A stretch of DNA of 64,000 nucleotides from Ancylothrix sp. D3o (GTDB lineage Bacteria > Cyanobacteriota > Cyanobacteriia > Cyanobacteriales > Oscillatoriaceae): contig NZ_JAMXEX010000004.1 in NCBI RefSeq assembly GCF_025370775.1, forward strand, positions 387,441-451,440. The letters run 5' to 3'. The notes below the pieces were generated by a model that had not been told where the DNA came from, searched no databases, and worked only from the letters and a program-made list of their open reading frames with translations. Below are positions 38,530 through 48,703 of the stretch, piece after piece. The translations under genes and the position numbers were made by a program. Position 1 is the stretch's first letter. Every line of letters starts with the position of its first letter.

Positions 38530-39072
38530 ATGACTATGCAACGGTTAACCGCTCAGGCGTTAAAAGATCGTTATGCGGAGGGCGTTCGGGATTTTACGGG
38601 GGTTGACCTAGCCGGTGCCGATCTGTTTGAGGCAGATTTACGCGAAATCGATCTCAGGGGTAGCAATTTAAGCCAAATTTATTTGCCTTACGCCAATCTC
38701 AGCAGGGCTAATTTACAAAATGCTCAAATTTATGATGCTCAATGCAGCGATGGCAAATTTTACCAGGCTGATTTATCAAATGCCAATTTGCAAGGCGCCA
38801 ATTTCTCGCGGGCCAATCTCCGCTATGCTAATTTGCAGGGAGCCAATTTGTCAGGAGCAAATTTGCAAGGGGCGAATTTATATAAGGCAAATTTAAGCCA
38901 AGCAAATCTCACCGGCGCAAATGTAACTCTGGGGAATTTGGAGGAGGCAAAGTTAAGTGGCGCTCAGTTAAAAGGCTGTAATTTTTTCCGCTGTCGAGGC
39001 GTAAATATTTCTGATGCTTTTGTGGATGAAACAACCATTTTACCAGATGGCTATCGCGGCGAGTCGTCTTAA
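38530..39072 (+). CDS. Pentapeptide-repeat protein, cytoplasmic
   Basis: About 180 residues. After MTMQRLTAQALKDRYAEG, the protein is a run of A(D/N)LxX repeats (LAGADLFEADLREIDLRGS onward) forming a right-handed quadrilateral beta helix. It ends with TTILPDG, a tail shared with the other pentapeptide protein at 51805-52515. Start chosen at ATG 38530 with AAAAAGGAAC before it. No signal peptide. Function unknown; some family members mimic DNA or bind partner proteins. Confidence 0.88.
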   Translation: MTMQRLTAQALKDRYAEGVRDFTGVDLAGADLFEADLREIDLRGSNLSQIYLPYANLSRANLQNAQIYDAQCSDGKFYQADLSNANLQGANFSRANLRYANLQGANLSGANLQGANLYKANLSQANLTGANVTLGNLEEAKLSGAQLKGCNFFRCRGVNISDAFVDETTILPDGYRGESS

Positions 39073-39189
39073 TGAGGGGATAGGGTAAAGTTTGATTTAT
39101 TTAGCGATCTTTTTAATGAGTGGTTATTGTTTTCAATGGCTTTCAAAACCACAATATTTTTATATATCATCTCCTACAGCCTTCTCTTT

Positions 39190-39774
39190 TTAAACGTTCT
39201 CTGGCTCAATTTCCTCCGATTCATCAAACACCGGCGGCCACAATTCTGTAATTGCAATTTCCCATCCAGGGAATAATTCAGGAATATTCAAAATCTCATC
39301 ATTGCGGTAAATAACTGGTTTTTCGTTGAGGCGATAAACGCTGACAGTTAACTCATCCGGGTCTATTAAAACTCCTACAGTTGCGCCTTGTTGTAAATAC
39401 ATCCTAATTTTTTTGCGGAGTTTGCTAATTCTGTCACTTTGCGATTTAATTTCTACCACAAGATCGGGGACAATTTGCCCAAAATAACGCACCGTGCGAG
39501 GCATTCTGCTGCGGGATACAAAAGAAACATCCGGTGCTGTTAAATCGGTATTTGGCAAGATAAAACCACCGCTGGAATCAAAAATAAATCCCAGGCGCCG
39601 GGGGAAGACCCAGTTTCCTAGAAGCCGGCTGAACTGAGCACCTACAAAGCTGGATACAATATCTGATGGCCCCATTATTTTAATTTCTCCTTGTTGCAGT
39701 TCTATTTGGTAATCGTTGCGGTCGTTTTGTAGTTGCTTTTGTAGGTTTTCGACGTTTTTAATTGTGAGAGACAT
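39190..39774 (-). CDS. Uma2-family (DUF820) putative endonuclease
   Basis: 194 residues with the PD-(D/E)XK-like core of Uma2: TAPDVSFVS (Asp) and DLVVEIKSQSD (E-x-K), plus MYLQQGATVGVLIDPDE. This family is highly expanded in filamentous cyanobacteria; activity is predicted, biological role unclear. Stands alone between a plus-strand pentapeptide gene and the CapA-like gene. Confidence 0.88.
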   Translation of the reverse strand: MSLTIKNVENLQKQLQNDRNDYQIELQQGEIKIMGPSDIVSSFVGAQFSRLLGNWVFPRRLGFIFDSSGGFILPNTDLTAPDVSFVSRSRMPRTVRYFGQIVPDLVVEIKSQSDRISKLRKKIRMYLQQGATVGVLIDPDELTVSVYRLNEKPVIYRNDEILNIPELFPGWEIAITELWPPVFDESEEIEPENV

Positions 39775-39881
39775 AGGGGTTTTTTGGTAATTTTATCAAC
39801 GATTATAGCAGTTATCATTTGGATGAGCTACCGCAGGGGCTTCTAAAAACCGGCTTTCTTTTATAAATCAGCTATAAACCC

Positions 39882-41564
39882 TCACTTTTTGGTAATTTTT
39901 CCCTTATTATCGATTGTCAAAGGAGTATTGGGAAAATCACTCGCCATCAAACTCCGAATTAATCCCACACTGCGAAATTTTTGGTCAAAATAAGGCACTC
40001 CTTGCCCATCCAAATGCACCGGCAAAATCTTACCCTCCACAAAATCTCCCTCTTCATTTACCGCCACTTCCAAAATCAGCGAGTACCCCAATTCCGCCAC
40101 CGTAGACAAAGTTTGATACCCCAAAAAATTCCCCAAAGAATAAGCAATTAACTTACCTTTATAAACCTCCACCGCCCTAGGAACGTGCGGCCCATGTCCT
40201 AAGATCAAATCAGCCCCAGCATCAATCATTGTCCGCGAAAACAACACCATATTGCCGCGATTTTCGCCATAAAAAAATTCCTCTCGATTTCGTACATTTA
40301 TGGCATCGGTTCCTTCAGCCCCCGCATGAACTGAAATCACCACCACACTCGCTTTTTGTTTGGCTTCATTTACCAACTTTTTCGCAGCGGATAAATCCAA
40401 AATTGTGTTATGAGCATCGTAGGTACTAAAGCCAATAAATGCAACCGTTACCCCCTTGACATTTTTGTATAAAATTTGATTTTTTCTGCCAACCGTCTTA
40501 ATTCCCACTTTTTCTAAATTTTCAATCGTATCCTTAAACCCCTGCTCAAAAAAATCAAACGAGTGATTATTGGCGACACTTAAAACATCAAAACCGGCAT
40601 CTTTAAAAATTGTGTTATAACTAGGCGGCGAACGAAAGGCAAAGGTCATTCCCCGGCTGACATCTTTGGCAGAATAAGGATAATTTGTCATCGTGCTTTC
40701 AAAATTTCCAAACAAAATATCACTGCCTTGTAAATAAGGTTTCACAGCTTTAAATAAACTTTCCTTGGAAGCCGGCAGTTTATTGTAAGGATAATTACTC
40801 CCCGGAATTATATCTCCCACCGCTTTAATATTAATGGTGGTTCTTGGCAAAGTCTTGACAATATTTTTTTCTACATTTGTAGATGTTTTTGGCGTTTGTT
40901 TATCCTCAATAGAAGCCGGCGGCCCGCTTTGGATAAGTTGAGTAGAAATAAACGGGATAGCAGCCGCTTCAACTTCTCTATTTTGATATTTTTTCTCTTC
41001 AGCCTTGACTTGTGGCTGCGGTTGTTTCGGCTGATTTTTCACGGAAAATTCGGCGGTTGGAAAAGTAAACGAAAACGAATTTAAACTTCCTGAAACCTCG
41101 CTCCAAATATTTGCTAAACTCTCTGCTTGCCCCTGGTTTGAAAACGCCCATACCATCCCAAAACCCAAGCTTGAAAAAGCAAATATCAAGAGAGGTCTTA
41201 TTAAAATTAACTGTAAATTACGTTGCTTTTTAATCTTTTTCCTAGCAACTTTAATCGGCTTTTTCAAAGGAACTCTGCCAACATCAAAAACCTGACTCCA
41301 AGACGGTTTTACACCGGCAATACCACCATAAACCCTCACCCTTAGAGCCGAACTAAGTTGCAACCTTTGTAAACCATTCGCAATAAACTCAACACAAGCT
41401 TGTTGCGGGGGAACACTTGATGCTTCTAGCAAAATATGCAAACAACCATCTTCGCAAACCACACTTGCGGTAATACCTTGATTTCGCAAAGCCTGATTAA
41501 TCAAAAACCCAATCACATCAGGATCGCCCTGCCTTGCGAGAGCCATCATATCTTGCTGCTGCAC
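39882..41564 (-). CDS. CapA-like (PGA_cap) metallophosphatase-fold protein
   Basis: 560 residues. N-terminal about 100 residues form a cytoplasmic domain of unknown kind (ALRNQGITASVVCEDGCLHILLE), then a membrane helix (about 118-140), a variable linker, and a CapA domain (about 245-560) with AVGDIIPG, FGNFESTMT, ANNHSFDF, VVSVHAGAEG and LGHGPHVPRAVE metal-site motifs. CapA is linked to poly-gamma-glutamate capsule, but many cyanobacterial homologues have no capB/capC partners and none are here, so I do not assign PGA synthesis. Confidence 0.85.
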   Translation of the reverse strand: MQQQDMMALARQGDPDVIGFLINQALRNQGITASVVCEDGCLHILLEASSVPPQQACVEFIANGLQRLQLSSALRVRVYGGIAGVKPSWSQVFDVGRVPLKKPIKVARKKIKKQRNLQLILIRPLLIFAFSSLGFGMVWAFSNQGQAESLANIWSEVSGSLNSFSFTFPTAEFSVKNQPKQPQPQVKAEEKKYQNREVEAAAIPFISTQLIQSGPPASIEDKQTPKTSTNVEKNIVKTLPRTTINIKAVGDIIPGSNYPYNKLPASKESLFKAVKPYLQGSDILFGNFESTMTNYPYSAKDVSRGMTFAFRSPPSYNTIFKDAGFDVLSVANNHSFDFFEQGFKDTIENLEKVGIKTVGRKNQILYKNVKGVTVAFIGFSTYDAHNTILDLSAAKKLVNEAKQKASVVVISVHAGAEGTDAINVRNREEFFYGENRGNMVLFSRTMIDAGADLILGHGPHVPRAVEVYKGKLIAYSLGNFLGYQTLSTVAELGYSLILEVAVNEEGDFVEGKILPVHLDGQGVPYFDQKFRSVGLIRSLMASDFPNTPLTIDNKGKITKK

Positions 41565-41704
41565 AACATTTACCTCATACCACAGGTAGATGCCTTGATC
41601 ATAAGGCTGAATTAGCTTAAAAAAGATTAATTTTGCAAAAAATTCTCATCCGGGCCGGTTTTAACGCTATTTTTGAAAAGGTCTGCTATCCTAACAGCAA
41701 CCTC

Positions 41705-41745
41705 AAATCTAAAATCCCAAATCTAAAATCTAAAATCTAAAATCA
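41705..41745. repeat. Heptamer repeats (CTAAAAT) before rfbB
   Basis: Degenerate tandem of AAATCTA/CTAAAAT units directly before the rfbB start. Related words occur at 30811-30847 and, reversed, at 23141-23155. They resemble short tandemly repeated heptamers known from cyanobacterial intergenic DNA. Too short and irregular to be a CRISPR. Confidence 0.7.
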
Positions 41746-41747
41746 AG

Positions 41748-42842
41748 ATGACTGCTAACTCTAACCCAAACGAAAACCGGCAACCCCACCGCATCCTAAT
41801 CACCGGCGGTGCAGGATTTATCGGCTCAAATTTTGTTTACCATTGGTACACAAAATACCCCGATGACCGCATTATAGTCCTCGACGCCCTCACCTACGCA
41901 GGCAACCGCCAAACTTTAGGCAACCTCGAAACCAAAGAAAATTTTCGCTTTGTCAAAGGCGATATTTGTGATCGCAGCCTCGTAGATACCCTGCTCAAAG
42001 AAGAATCCATCGATACTGTCGCACACTTTGCCGCCGAATCTCATGTAGACCGCTCAATTTTAGGGCCGGCGGCTTTTGTGCAAACCAATGTGGTTGGAAC
42101 TTTTACCTTACTCGAAGCTTTTCGCCACCATTGGCAAGATAATGAACGTCCCGAAAATTACCGATTTCTGCACGTTTCTACCGATGAAGTTTATGGTAGT
42201 CTTGGCCCCGATGATCCAGCCTTCAGCGAAACAACACCCTACACCCCTAATAGTCCCTATTCAGCCTCAAAAGCCGGTAGCGATCACCTCGCCAGAGCTT
42301 ATTTTCACACCTACAAAGTCCCCACAATTATCACAAATTGCTCGAATAATTACGGCCCCTACCACTTTCCAGAAAAATTAATTCCCCTGATGTGTATTAA
42401 TATGCTTTTGGGGAAACCTTTGCCGGTTTATGGTGATGGGCAAAATATCCGCGATTGGCTTTATGTACGCGATCATTGCAGTGCTTTGGATGTGGTAATT
42501 CATGCCGGTCAACCGGGGGAAACGTATAATATTGGCGGCAATAATGAAGTCAAAAATATTGATTTAGTACGGATGTTGTGTCAATTAATGGATGAGTTGG
42601 CCCCAGAGTTGCCGGTGCGTCCCTGCGAAAAATTGATTACCTTTGTTAAAGACCGGCCCGGACATGACCGCCGTTATGCCATTGATGCTACCAAAATTAA
42701 AACTGAGTTGGGTTGGAGTCCTTCGGTAACAGTTGAGCAAGGTTTGCGCCAGACGGTTGAGTGGTATTTGGCTAACCCTGACTGGTGGAAACCGCTGCTG
42801 TCTGAGGAGTATCTGGCTTATTATCAAAAAGTTTATGCCTAG
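41748..42842 (+). CDS. rfbB: dTDP-glucose 4,6-dehydratase
   Basis: 364 residues, extended short-chain dehydrogenase. NAD-binding [10 protein letters not shown], catalytic TDEVYGSL and YSASKAGSD (Tyr-x-x-x-Lys), plus [15 protein letters not shown] typical of RmlB. It converts dTDP-glucose to dTDP-4-keto-6-deoxyglucose for rhamnose and other deoxysugars of surface polysaccharide. No rfbA, rfbC or rfbD adjacent. The ATG follows 2 bases after the heptamer repeat, with no clear ribosome binding site. Confidence 0.94.
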   Translation: MTANSNPNENRQPHRILITGGAGFIGSNFVYHWYTKYPDDRIIVLDALTYAGNRQTLGNLETKENFRFVKGDICDRSLVDTLLKEESIDTVAHFAAESHVDRSILGPAAFVQTNVVGTFTLLEAFRHHWQDNERPENYRFLHVSTDEVYGSLGPDDPAFSETTPYTPNSPYSASKAGSDHLARAYFHTYKVPTIITNCSNNYGPYHFPEKLIPLMCINMLLGKPLPVYGDGQNIRDWLYVRDHCSALDVVIHAGQPGETYNIGGNNEVKNIDLVRMLCQLMDELAPELPVRPCEKLITFVKDRPGHDRRYAIDATKIKTELGWSPSVTVEQGLRQTVEWYLANPDWWKPLLSEEYLAYYQKVYA

Positions 42843-44389
42843 AAGCATTCTCTAATATTGCTTTGTTTGGCCGACCGGCAGCCCTGGCTTTTTGCTCCAA
42901 ACAATTCCCAATAATATAGTGTAGCCAAAACCGTAATCGGCCAGGCTTTACGGAGGAGCAAGAACCTCTCCCCCCTACCCCCTCCCCAGGCTTTCGAGAG
43001 GGGGGAAAACGTTTTTGCTTTCCCCCTTCTTAGAAGCGAAGGAGAGTAACGGATATAGGTTTTTTTTGCGTGAAATTACTTAAATTGTCCGCTCAACCAG
43101 CTTCCATTCACATCAAAATAACGGTATTTACAGAGGCTACCCCACTTTGATCGCCGGCCTGTGGACAAAATGCTATTAAAATAATAAAAAAGTTGTTTTA
43201 GTCGGCAGGTTTCGCTCAAAAAGTTCGCCAAACAATAATACGGGATAAAGATTCAGTGAAGTGTCTTACTCTGCCAATAAATTCAAGAATTCGCAGTCCA
43301 TAATAAGAATAGAGGTTCAAAATTTTAAGCTTCATCCCAGAAATTCTGAAACGAAGTCTCTCCTGGTGGTTGAGGCTCTCCCCACCGCAAAAAGTTTTTA
43401 AAGTTGGTAGTAAGTCAGTAACTTTTAGCAGTTGGCTATTTCAGCCGGCTGTTTTTTTTGTCTGTTCTGGGGTTGTTTTAATCACGGCTTATTTAAAGAC
43501 CAGTTTAAACACACCCAGGAAAAACAACCAGCCCGTATTCAAAACGACTTTGCCGAGCAACAGCATCAGCAATGTGGTGTTTAAAAAGCCGCCGAATTAT
43601 ACTTCAGCTAACTTGTTTGGCGGGCCGAGGCAAATTTTTTTTGATCACAAGGGCAATAAAAACGCTTATGTTCGCCGGCCCCTTAATCGCCTATCGGAAA
43701 ATATTGCTCTATAAACCAGTTTTTCTAGGCTGAGAAAAGAAAATTTAACTTTGAAGAAATGGCGAGAACAATTTTTTAGGCACTACCCCTAATTCGTCGG
43801 CAAAAAGAATTAGGAAGATAAGTTATTGGCAGCGAGTTTAAAGCTTATTCAAATTGTAGATTTATAGGCTTTATCAGATGAATAGGGTCTATCAAAAAGC
43901 AGGTTTTTGAGAAAAACCGGGTTTTGAGAAAAAGTTTGTCTACTTCATTAGACTGAGAAAGGTTATATTGATACAAGCCTATGGGCGCTCAGAACACTCG
44001 CAAGGTTGATTTGTCAGTTGACCCAACCCTACTTTATGTTTAAGCGTTGAACAGTCAATCTACCTTTTTGGGCGGAAATGACCAGGCAAATAAAACAACA
44101 AAAAAGTATTAAAAGTCTGGGTTAGCAAGTGGCTCCTTTGATAGAAAAAACAGAAAGAAATCCAGATGAGATCAGGGAAATTACGGAGCTTGTAACCGAG
44201 ATTACCTTAAACTGTGAGCCAGATCACATAATGTGCAGAAAAAGATCACGCAAATTAATACTAAATACATATATCTCAGGAATTCGGATATTTTCAATAA
44301 AGATTAAGTAAAGATTGCTCAGAAGACTTGCAAACAAAAAATTATAAGGAATAATAGAAATAGGAAGAAAGGAATCACAGGAAACAAGT
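42843..44389. other. 1.5-kb poorly coding region before the PEP-CTERM gene
   Basis: Holds a repeat of the CCTCTCCCCCCTACCCCCTCCCC type with a GAGAGGGGGG return arm (42965-43006), one weak ORF (43370-43714) and otherwise AT-rich sequence with many stops. A patch with AAAAACCGGGTTTTG near 43912-43926 resembles the repeat at 13056. The last about 100 bases before 44390 are probably the PEP-CTERM gene leader. Confidence 0.5.
43370..43714 (+). CDS. Doubtful small membrane protein
   Basis: Open frame of 114 residues from a TTG codon with one clear membrane helix (about 22-43, WLFQPAVFFVCSGVVLITAYL region) and a basic C-terminal part. No family recognised. Possible short secreted or membrane protein, or chance ORF in a decayed region; the rare start codon and lack of conserved motifs keep confidence low. 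Confidence 0.3.
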   Translation: MRLSPPQKVFKVGSKSVTFSSWLFQPAVFFVCSGVVLITAYLKTSLNTPRKNNQPVFKTTLPSNSISNVVFKKPPNYTSANLFGGPRQIFFDHKGNKNAYVRRPLNRLSENIAL

Positions 44390-45106
44390 ATGAAACTCCA
44401 ACTCGTTACCACCATCAGCGCCGCCGCCGCCACCGCTCTGTTAGGTTTTTCAGGAACCGCTCAAGCTGCCACCTTCGGCAATAGCGGCATCACCTTCAAT
44501 AGCAACACCACTGTAAACTTTAACTTTATCCGCTCTCAGGGTGCGTATCAATCAAGGTTAGGCATTTATGAAGTGCTGACCCAAGGCCGCCAAACCGTGA
44601 CTTCTCTAGTCAGCAACCTATTCTCTGAAGTCAAACCCTCCGACAACGGCAGAGCAAACGAATGGGCCGGCACTTTGGGCAACACAGTTTTGGGTTCTGG
44701 AAAAGCAAGCTTTGAATTTGTAGCCGGTAGAGTTTATACCTTGGGCTTGGCCAGCACTTTTAATGGAAACAACAGACCTACGGTTTTCTCAACGACAAGT
44801 TTAAACAGATTTGGTGGAGTAAACACCCAACAAGCAGTATTTGCAACTAGCTTACCGCTGAACAACAACAGTACCGCTGCTTTGGCCGGTGCCGCGAACT
44901 ATAACTCTGCTAACCCCTTTACCCAAGGAGGAATCCAAATAGGCTTTGATGATCGGGGTAATGGCAATGATGCAGACTTCCAAGACTTCCAAGTGACTGC
45001 TGAAGCCGTTCCCGAACCGACAACGATGGCCGGTATGGCTTTGGGTGCTGCCGGTTTGGCTTATGCTCGCCGCCGCCGGGAAAGCAAGAACGAAAGCAAA
45101 AACTAA
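44390..45106 (+). CDS. PEP-CTERM sorting-domain protein
   Basis: 238 residues. Signal peptide MKLQLVTTISAAAATALLG ending near AQAA, a Gly/Asn/Ser-rich beta-type body, and a C-terminal sorting signal: VPEPTTMAGM, a hydrophobic helix and the basic tail YARRRRES. Exosortase recognises this tripartite signal, cuts near the PEP motif and passes the protein to the cell surface. The exosortase gene follows 275 bases downstream, making this a likely direct substrate. Good purine-rich leader (AGGAAGAAAGGAATCACAGG) before ATG 44390. Confidence 0.92.
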   Translation: MKLQLVTTISAAAATALLGFSGTAQAATFGNSGITFNSNTTVNFNFIRSQGAYQSRLGIYEVLTQGRQTVTSLVSNLFSEVKPSDNGRANEWAGTLGNTVLGSGKASFEFVAGRVYTLGLASTFNGNNRPTVFSTTSLNRFGGVNTQQAVFATSLPLNNNSTAALAGAANYNSANPFTQGGIQIGFDDRGNGNDADFQDFQVTAEAVPEPTTMAGMALGAAGLAYARRRRESKNESKN

Positions 45107-45153
45107 TGTAAACGGCCATCAGGCTTAGACTTACATGGAAACACAAAAATTTG

Positions 45154-45184
45154 AACAGTTGGCCTTTGAGGTCAACTGTTTTTG
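45154..45184 (+). terminator. Intrinsic terminator after PEP-CTERM gene
   Basis: Stem AACAGTTGGCCT (45154-45165), loop TTG, AGGTCAACTGTT (45169-45180): 12 pairs including one G-U, followed by TTT; flanking A-rich and T-rich ends extend the pairing. It separates the PEP-CTERM gene from exosortase, implying separate transcription. Confidence 0.85.
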
Positions 45185-45381
45185 TGTGTAGGAAAAATGC
45201 CGGCGTTATTTCCGAGAACATCCAAAGTTAGAACCGGCAAAAAAATGGGTATAAAATAAATACATAGCCACCGGCACCTACCCAGCCGATGACCGCATGA
45301 AAAAATTCTCTTGTTAAACTGATTGTTTATCAAACTGCCCCCAAAAAATTCCTAAAACTTGCAAAGAAAAATACAAAAACA

Positions 45382-46230
45382 ATGAATCTTGACAATTGGC
45401 AAAAGTATATAAAACAGCCGCAGTTTTGGATCTTAGCCGCCGGATTTGGCTTGCTGGCTCTTCAAACAATGTTGGGTTCGGAACTGAAAAACCCAGAAGT
45501 AGGTGGCACAAGTATGATGGCCTTGGGTGCTGCTGCTTTTCTGATCTCCGATAAAAAAGGTGTCTTAGAATTAAAAAGTAATAATTTCTCTAGGTTTTTT
45601 GGTGGCACGATTTTAGCCTTGATTTTTTTCCGAATGATTACGATGTCGGTATATCATCCGATTTTGAGAATAGCGCCCTTAATCATTGGTATTGGGGTAG
45701 CTTTGATGCTGTCGGGGATAAAAGGATTAAAAAAATTCTGGCAGGAACTCGTTATGCTGTGTCTGCCAATTGTGGCACCGGCACCGGAGTTTTTGGTCAA
45801 AACCATAGACATTACCCTTCCCACCGCTAAAGTTGCGACGATGATGCTGTGGTATTTAGGATACCCTGTGCAGCGGGAAGGAATTTTTATGCACTTGCCC
45901 ACCGGCAGCGTTGAAGTTGGTTCTGGGTGTTCTGGAATGAGTACCATCATGCAGTTATTGGGGCTGTCTCTACTGGTTTTATTCACCTTCCGCACCACCA
46001 TAAAACAAAAAATTATGGTGCCGGTGGCCGCCGTTGTTGTTGCATTTTTTGTCAACTCAGCCCGTGTGGGAGTTATGGCAGTTTTAGCAGCCTCTAGTAA
46101 TCCCAAATCTTTTGAATATTGGCATTTTGGCGAAGGCTCAGTTATCTTTTCTATGATTGCCGTTGCTATTTTGGGGTTGTTTTGCTGGTTGACGATTTTG
46201 CGAGAAGAACCGCCAAAAAAAGATGCCTGA
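45382..46230 (+). CDS. Cyanoexosortase (cyanobacterial exosortase, A-like)
   Basis: 282 residues with about eight membrane helices. The cysteine-protease-like transpeptidase triad is visible: Cys183 in GSGCSGM, Arg228 in NSARVGVM and His248 in YWHFGEGS. It cleaves PEP-CTERM tails at the outer face of the inner membrane. The PEP-CTERM gene is upstream and an HpsJ-family gene downstream on the same strand. Subtype (cyanoexosortase A versus B) is inferred from overall look only. Confidence 0.9.
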   Translation: MNLDNWQKYIKQPQFWILAAGFGLLALQTMLGSELKNPEVGGTSMMALGAAAFLISDKKGVLELKSNNFSRFFGGTILALIFFRMITMSVYHPILRIAPLIIGIGVALMLSGIKGLKKFWQELVMLCLPIVAPAPEFLVKTIDITLPTAKVATMMLWYLGYPVQREGIFMHLPTGSVEVGSGCSGMSTIMQLLGLSLLVLFTFRTTIKQKIMVPVAAVVVAFFVNSARVGVMAVLAASSNPKSFEYWHFGEGSVIFSMIAVAILGLFCWLTILREEPPKKDA

Positions 46231-46393
46231 TAGAGTGGCGCTAGTTATCAGAGCGAAGCAGGTATTCTACATTAATCAAAAAACACAATTGCCTAATTTT
46301 TGCCCCTCTTCCTGCTAAACTAACAAAGATCAACCTTGAGTATCTCTACCCATTTACTCAAATACATTTTTCACAAAAACCTGAGTAAATTTT

Positions 46394-47071
46394 ATGACGC
46401 GAGGCGACAGCGAACAGGGTCAGTCAATCTACAGACTGCGTTGGATAGGCTACGGCCTATTGTTGTTAGCATTATTCGATGTTATCGACTCTTTTATACC
46501 GCCAAACTTTACTAACCCAGTCTGGGAATTTCAAACCATTGGACTTTTGGTAGAACGGGTGGCTGTTCCTTTATTGGGATTCGTTTTAATTTTTTTTGGC
46601 GAGTCATTTAACCGCAATCGTTTAGAGGAGTTGCTGCTGAGGATATTATCTTGGCTTTGTTTACTTTTTGCGATTGTATTTCTGGCACTGGTTCCTTTGG
46701 GAATTCTTAACACTTATCGAATTAATGACCTCAATAATAACCAAATTAACACCGCAGCCCAAGCCCAATTGACTCAACTTAAACAAGTTGAAGATCAAGT
46801 AAGTCAAGGCACGCCAGAAGAGATCAGACAACTAGCAACTCAGCTTGGTTCTTTCGGTATTCAAGCGGATGCTACAAATCCTGATCAATTCAAGCAGCAA
46901 ATTTTAGAAAGAATCCCCCCAGTTAGAAAGGCTGTGCAAGAACAGGCAATACAAGAAAAACAAAATCAACGCACTGGCTTGCTTAAAAATGCTGTGAAGT
47001 GGAATTTAGGGGCGCTGGTAGCCTCTGTTTTATTCTTCATTCTCTGGAAAAGCACCGGCTGGGCACGGTAA
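46394..47071 (+). CDS. HpsJ-family membrane protein
   Basis: 225 residues: three N-terminal membrane helices (about 15-125), a soluble Gln/Asn-rich helical segment (LTQLKQVEDQVSQGTPEEIRQ region) and a C-terminal helix. This resembles the HpsJ family; hps genes in filamentous cyanobacteria make the polysaccharide needed for hormogonium gliding. It lies 163 bases after exosortase on the same strand. Family call is from pattern memory, so moderate. Confidence 0.75.
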   Translation: MTRGDSEQGQSIYRLRWIGYGLLLLALFDVIDSFIPPNFTNPVWEFQTIGLLVERVAVPLLGFVLIFFGESFNRNRLEELLLRILSWLCLLFAIVFLALVPLGILNTYRINDLNNNQINTAAQAQLTQLKQVEDQVSQGTPEEIRQLATQLGSFGIQADATNPDQFKQQILERIPPVRKAVQEQAIQEKQNQRTGLLKNAVKWNLGALVASVLFFILWKSTGWAR

Positions 47072-47141
47072 GCAGGGAATTGGGGATTGGGGAATACCAA
47101 CCCATCCCCAAAAACAAATGACTATTGACAAATGATAATTA

Positions 47142-48524
47142 TCATTTACCAATACAAAACCGGCTAAAAATTCGCTCCAGTACGGATTCGGTTATTTCTT
47201 CGCCGGTGACTTCTCCTAGGGCTTGAATGGTTCCGCGTAAGTCTATTGTCCAAAAATCTAAGGGGAGTTGCTGCCCAATTGTTGCAGCGCATTGTTGTAA
47301 GGCAATTTCCGCACGAGTTAAAGCACCGGCCTGTCTTTGATTAATCGCTAAATCCATATTGGCTGCTTGTAAATCTCCGGCATTTACGGCTTCTAAAATG
47401 GCTTTTTCTAAGTCTTCAATTCCTTTGTTTTGAGCGGCGGCTGTGTACACTATTCGCGGAATTTCTGGAAAATTTGACGGTGTAAATTTCTCAACTAAAT
47501 CGATTTTATTGACGATTAAAATTAAAGTGCGGTGTTTAACTTGTTCGTAAATTTCTGTATCCGCCGGCACCCAACCAGTTGAGCTATCTATTGTTAATAA
47601 AACCAAATCTGCCTCTTGTGCGGCTTGACGGGAACGATCTACACCAATTTTTTCTACTATATCGCTAGTTTCTCTGATGCCGGCAGTATCCAAAACTTGC
47701 ACCGGCACTCCCCCGACAACTAACTGCGATTCGACGACATCTCGCGTGGTGCCGGGTAAAGGTGTAACAATAGCTCTGTCACTTCGACTCCAAGCATTTA
47801 ATAAACTTGATTTGCCAACATTAGGCCGGCCTACTATTGCAACTTTTAACCCAGATCGCAATAATTCTCCTTGATTTGCTGTGGCTAAAATCCTTGACAA
47901 TTCTGCTAAAACCTGCTGAATTTGATTAATAATTAACTCTTCATTCAAAGGCGGTAAATCGTCTTCAAAATCAATCCTAGCCTCAATTTCTGCCAAAATA
48001 TCTAAACAAGTATTTCTTAATTGTCGGATGGGAGTTGCTAATTTTCCCCGCAAACCGGCCAGGGCTGTTTGAGCGGCGGCGGCTGAACGTGCCCCCACAA
48101 GATCGGCTATACTTTCGGCTTGGGTGAGATCGAGCCGGCCATTCAAAAACGCCCTTAAGGTAAATTCTCCGGGTTGGGCCAAACGGGCACCGCTCTTGAC
48201 GCATAACTGCAAAACTTGCTGCACCGGCATGATCCCGCCATGACAGTGAAACTCTACAACATCTTCGCGGGTATAAGATCGCGGTGCTTTCATAATTAGT
48301 AACAAAGCTTCATCGACCATCTGCTGAGTTTGGGGATCGCGGACATAACCGTATAAAATGCGGTGACTTTCCCAAACTTGCTGGCCTGGTGCAACAAAAA
48401 GCGTTTCGGCAATTTTAACAGCTTGGTCGCCGGAAAGTCTGACAACTCCGATGCTTCCCTGCTGGGGGACGATGGCGGTGGCGATGGCGGCGATGGTTTG
48501 ATTTTGGGGGAGTTGCTGTGACAT
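47142..48524 (-). CDS. mnmE: tRNA modification GTPase MnmE
   Basis: 460 residues. N-terminal tetrahydrofolate-binding domain, central GTPase domain with P-loop [18 protein letters not shown] switch, DTAG and NKID, and the C-terminal CIGK ending whose Cys is essential. With MnmG it installs the carboxymethylaminomethyl group on wobble U34 of certain tRNAs in the cytoplasm. Convergent with the HpsJ-family gene; its stop lies in an 18-base palindrome (47130-47147). Confidence 0.97.
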   Translation of the reverse strand: MSQQLPQNQTIAAIATAIVPQQGSIGVVRLSGDQAVKIAETLFVAPGQQVWESHRILYGYVRDPQTQQMVDEALLLIMKAPRSYTREDVVEFHCHGGIMPVQQVLQLCVKSGARLAQPGEFTLRAFLNGRLDLTQAESIADLVGARSAAAAQTALAGLRGKLATPIRQLRNTCLDILAEIEARIDFEDDLPPLNEELIINQIQQVLAELSRILATANQGELLRSGLKVAIVGRPNVGKSSLLNAWSRSDRAIVTPLPGTTRDVVESQLVVGGVPVQVLDTAGIRETSDIVEKIGVDRSRQAAQEADLVLLTIDSSTGWVPADTEIYEQVKHRTLILIVNKIDLVEKFTPSNFPEIPRIVYTAAAQNKGIEDLEKAILEAVNAGDLQAANMDLAINQRQAGALTRAEIALQQCAATIGQQLPLDFWTIDLRGTIQALGEVTGEEITESVLERIFSRFCIGK

Positions 48525-48703
48525 TTAGGCGAAGGTGATGATAAAACTGGCACGCTGATCATGGTTCCATCTTTAAGGATAAACCGACAGACCTGGATAA
48601 AACCTGCGGTTAATCGAAGGCTTGGCGGTAAAAAAGCGATAATATTTTTACCTGGTCTTGGTTTTGCCAAGGGGCCGGTTAATTTTTTGCTGCACGTTGC
48701 TTA

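Noticed and set aside
39882-41564. Poly-gamma-glutamate capsule operon
   Set aside because: Only a CapA-like protein is present; no capB or capC homologue is adjacent.
41705-41745. Heptamer repeats as a CRISPR array
   Set aside because: Units are 7 bases with no spacers and no cas genes nearby.
44129-44311. 60-residue open frame before the PEP-CTERM gene
   Set aside because: GTG start, no motif, ends in an AT-rich leader; probably chance.
47130-47147. 18-base perfect palindrome AAATGATAATTATCATTT resembling a Fur site
   Set aside because: It lies between two converging gene ends and includes the mnmE stop codon, so there is no promoter for it to control; half-site order does not match the usual Fur 6-1-6 pattern.
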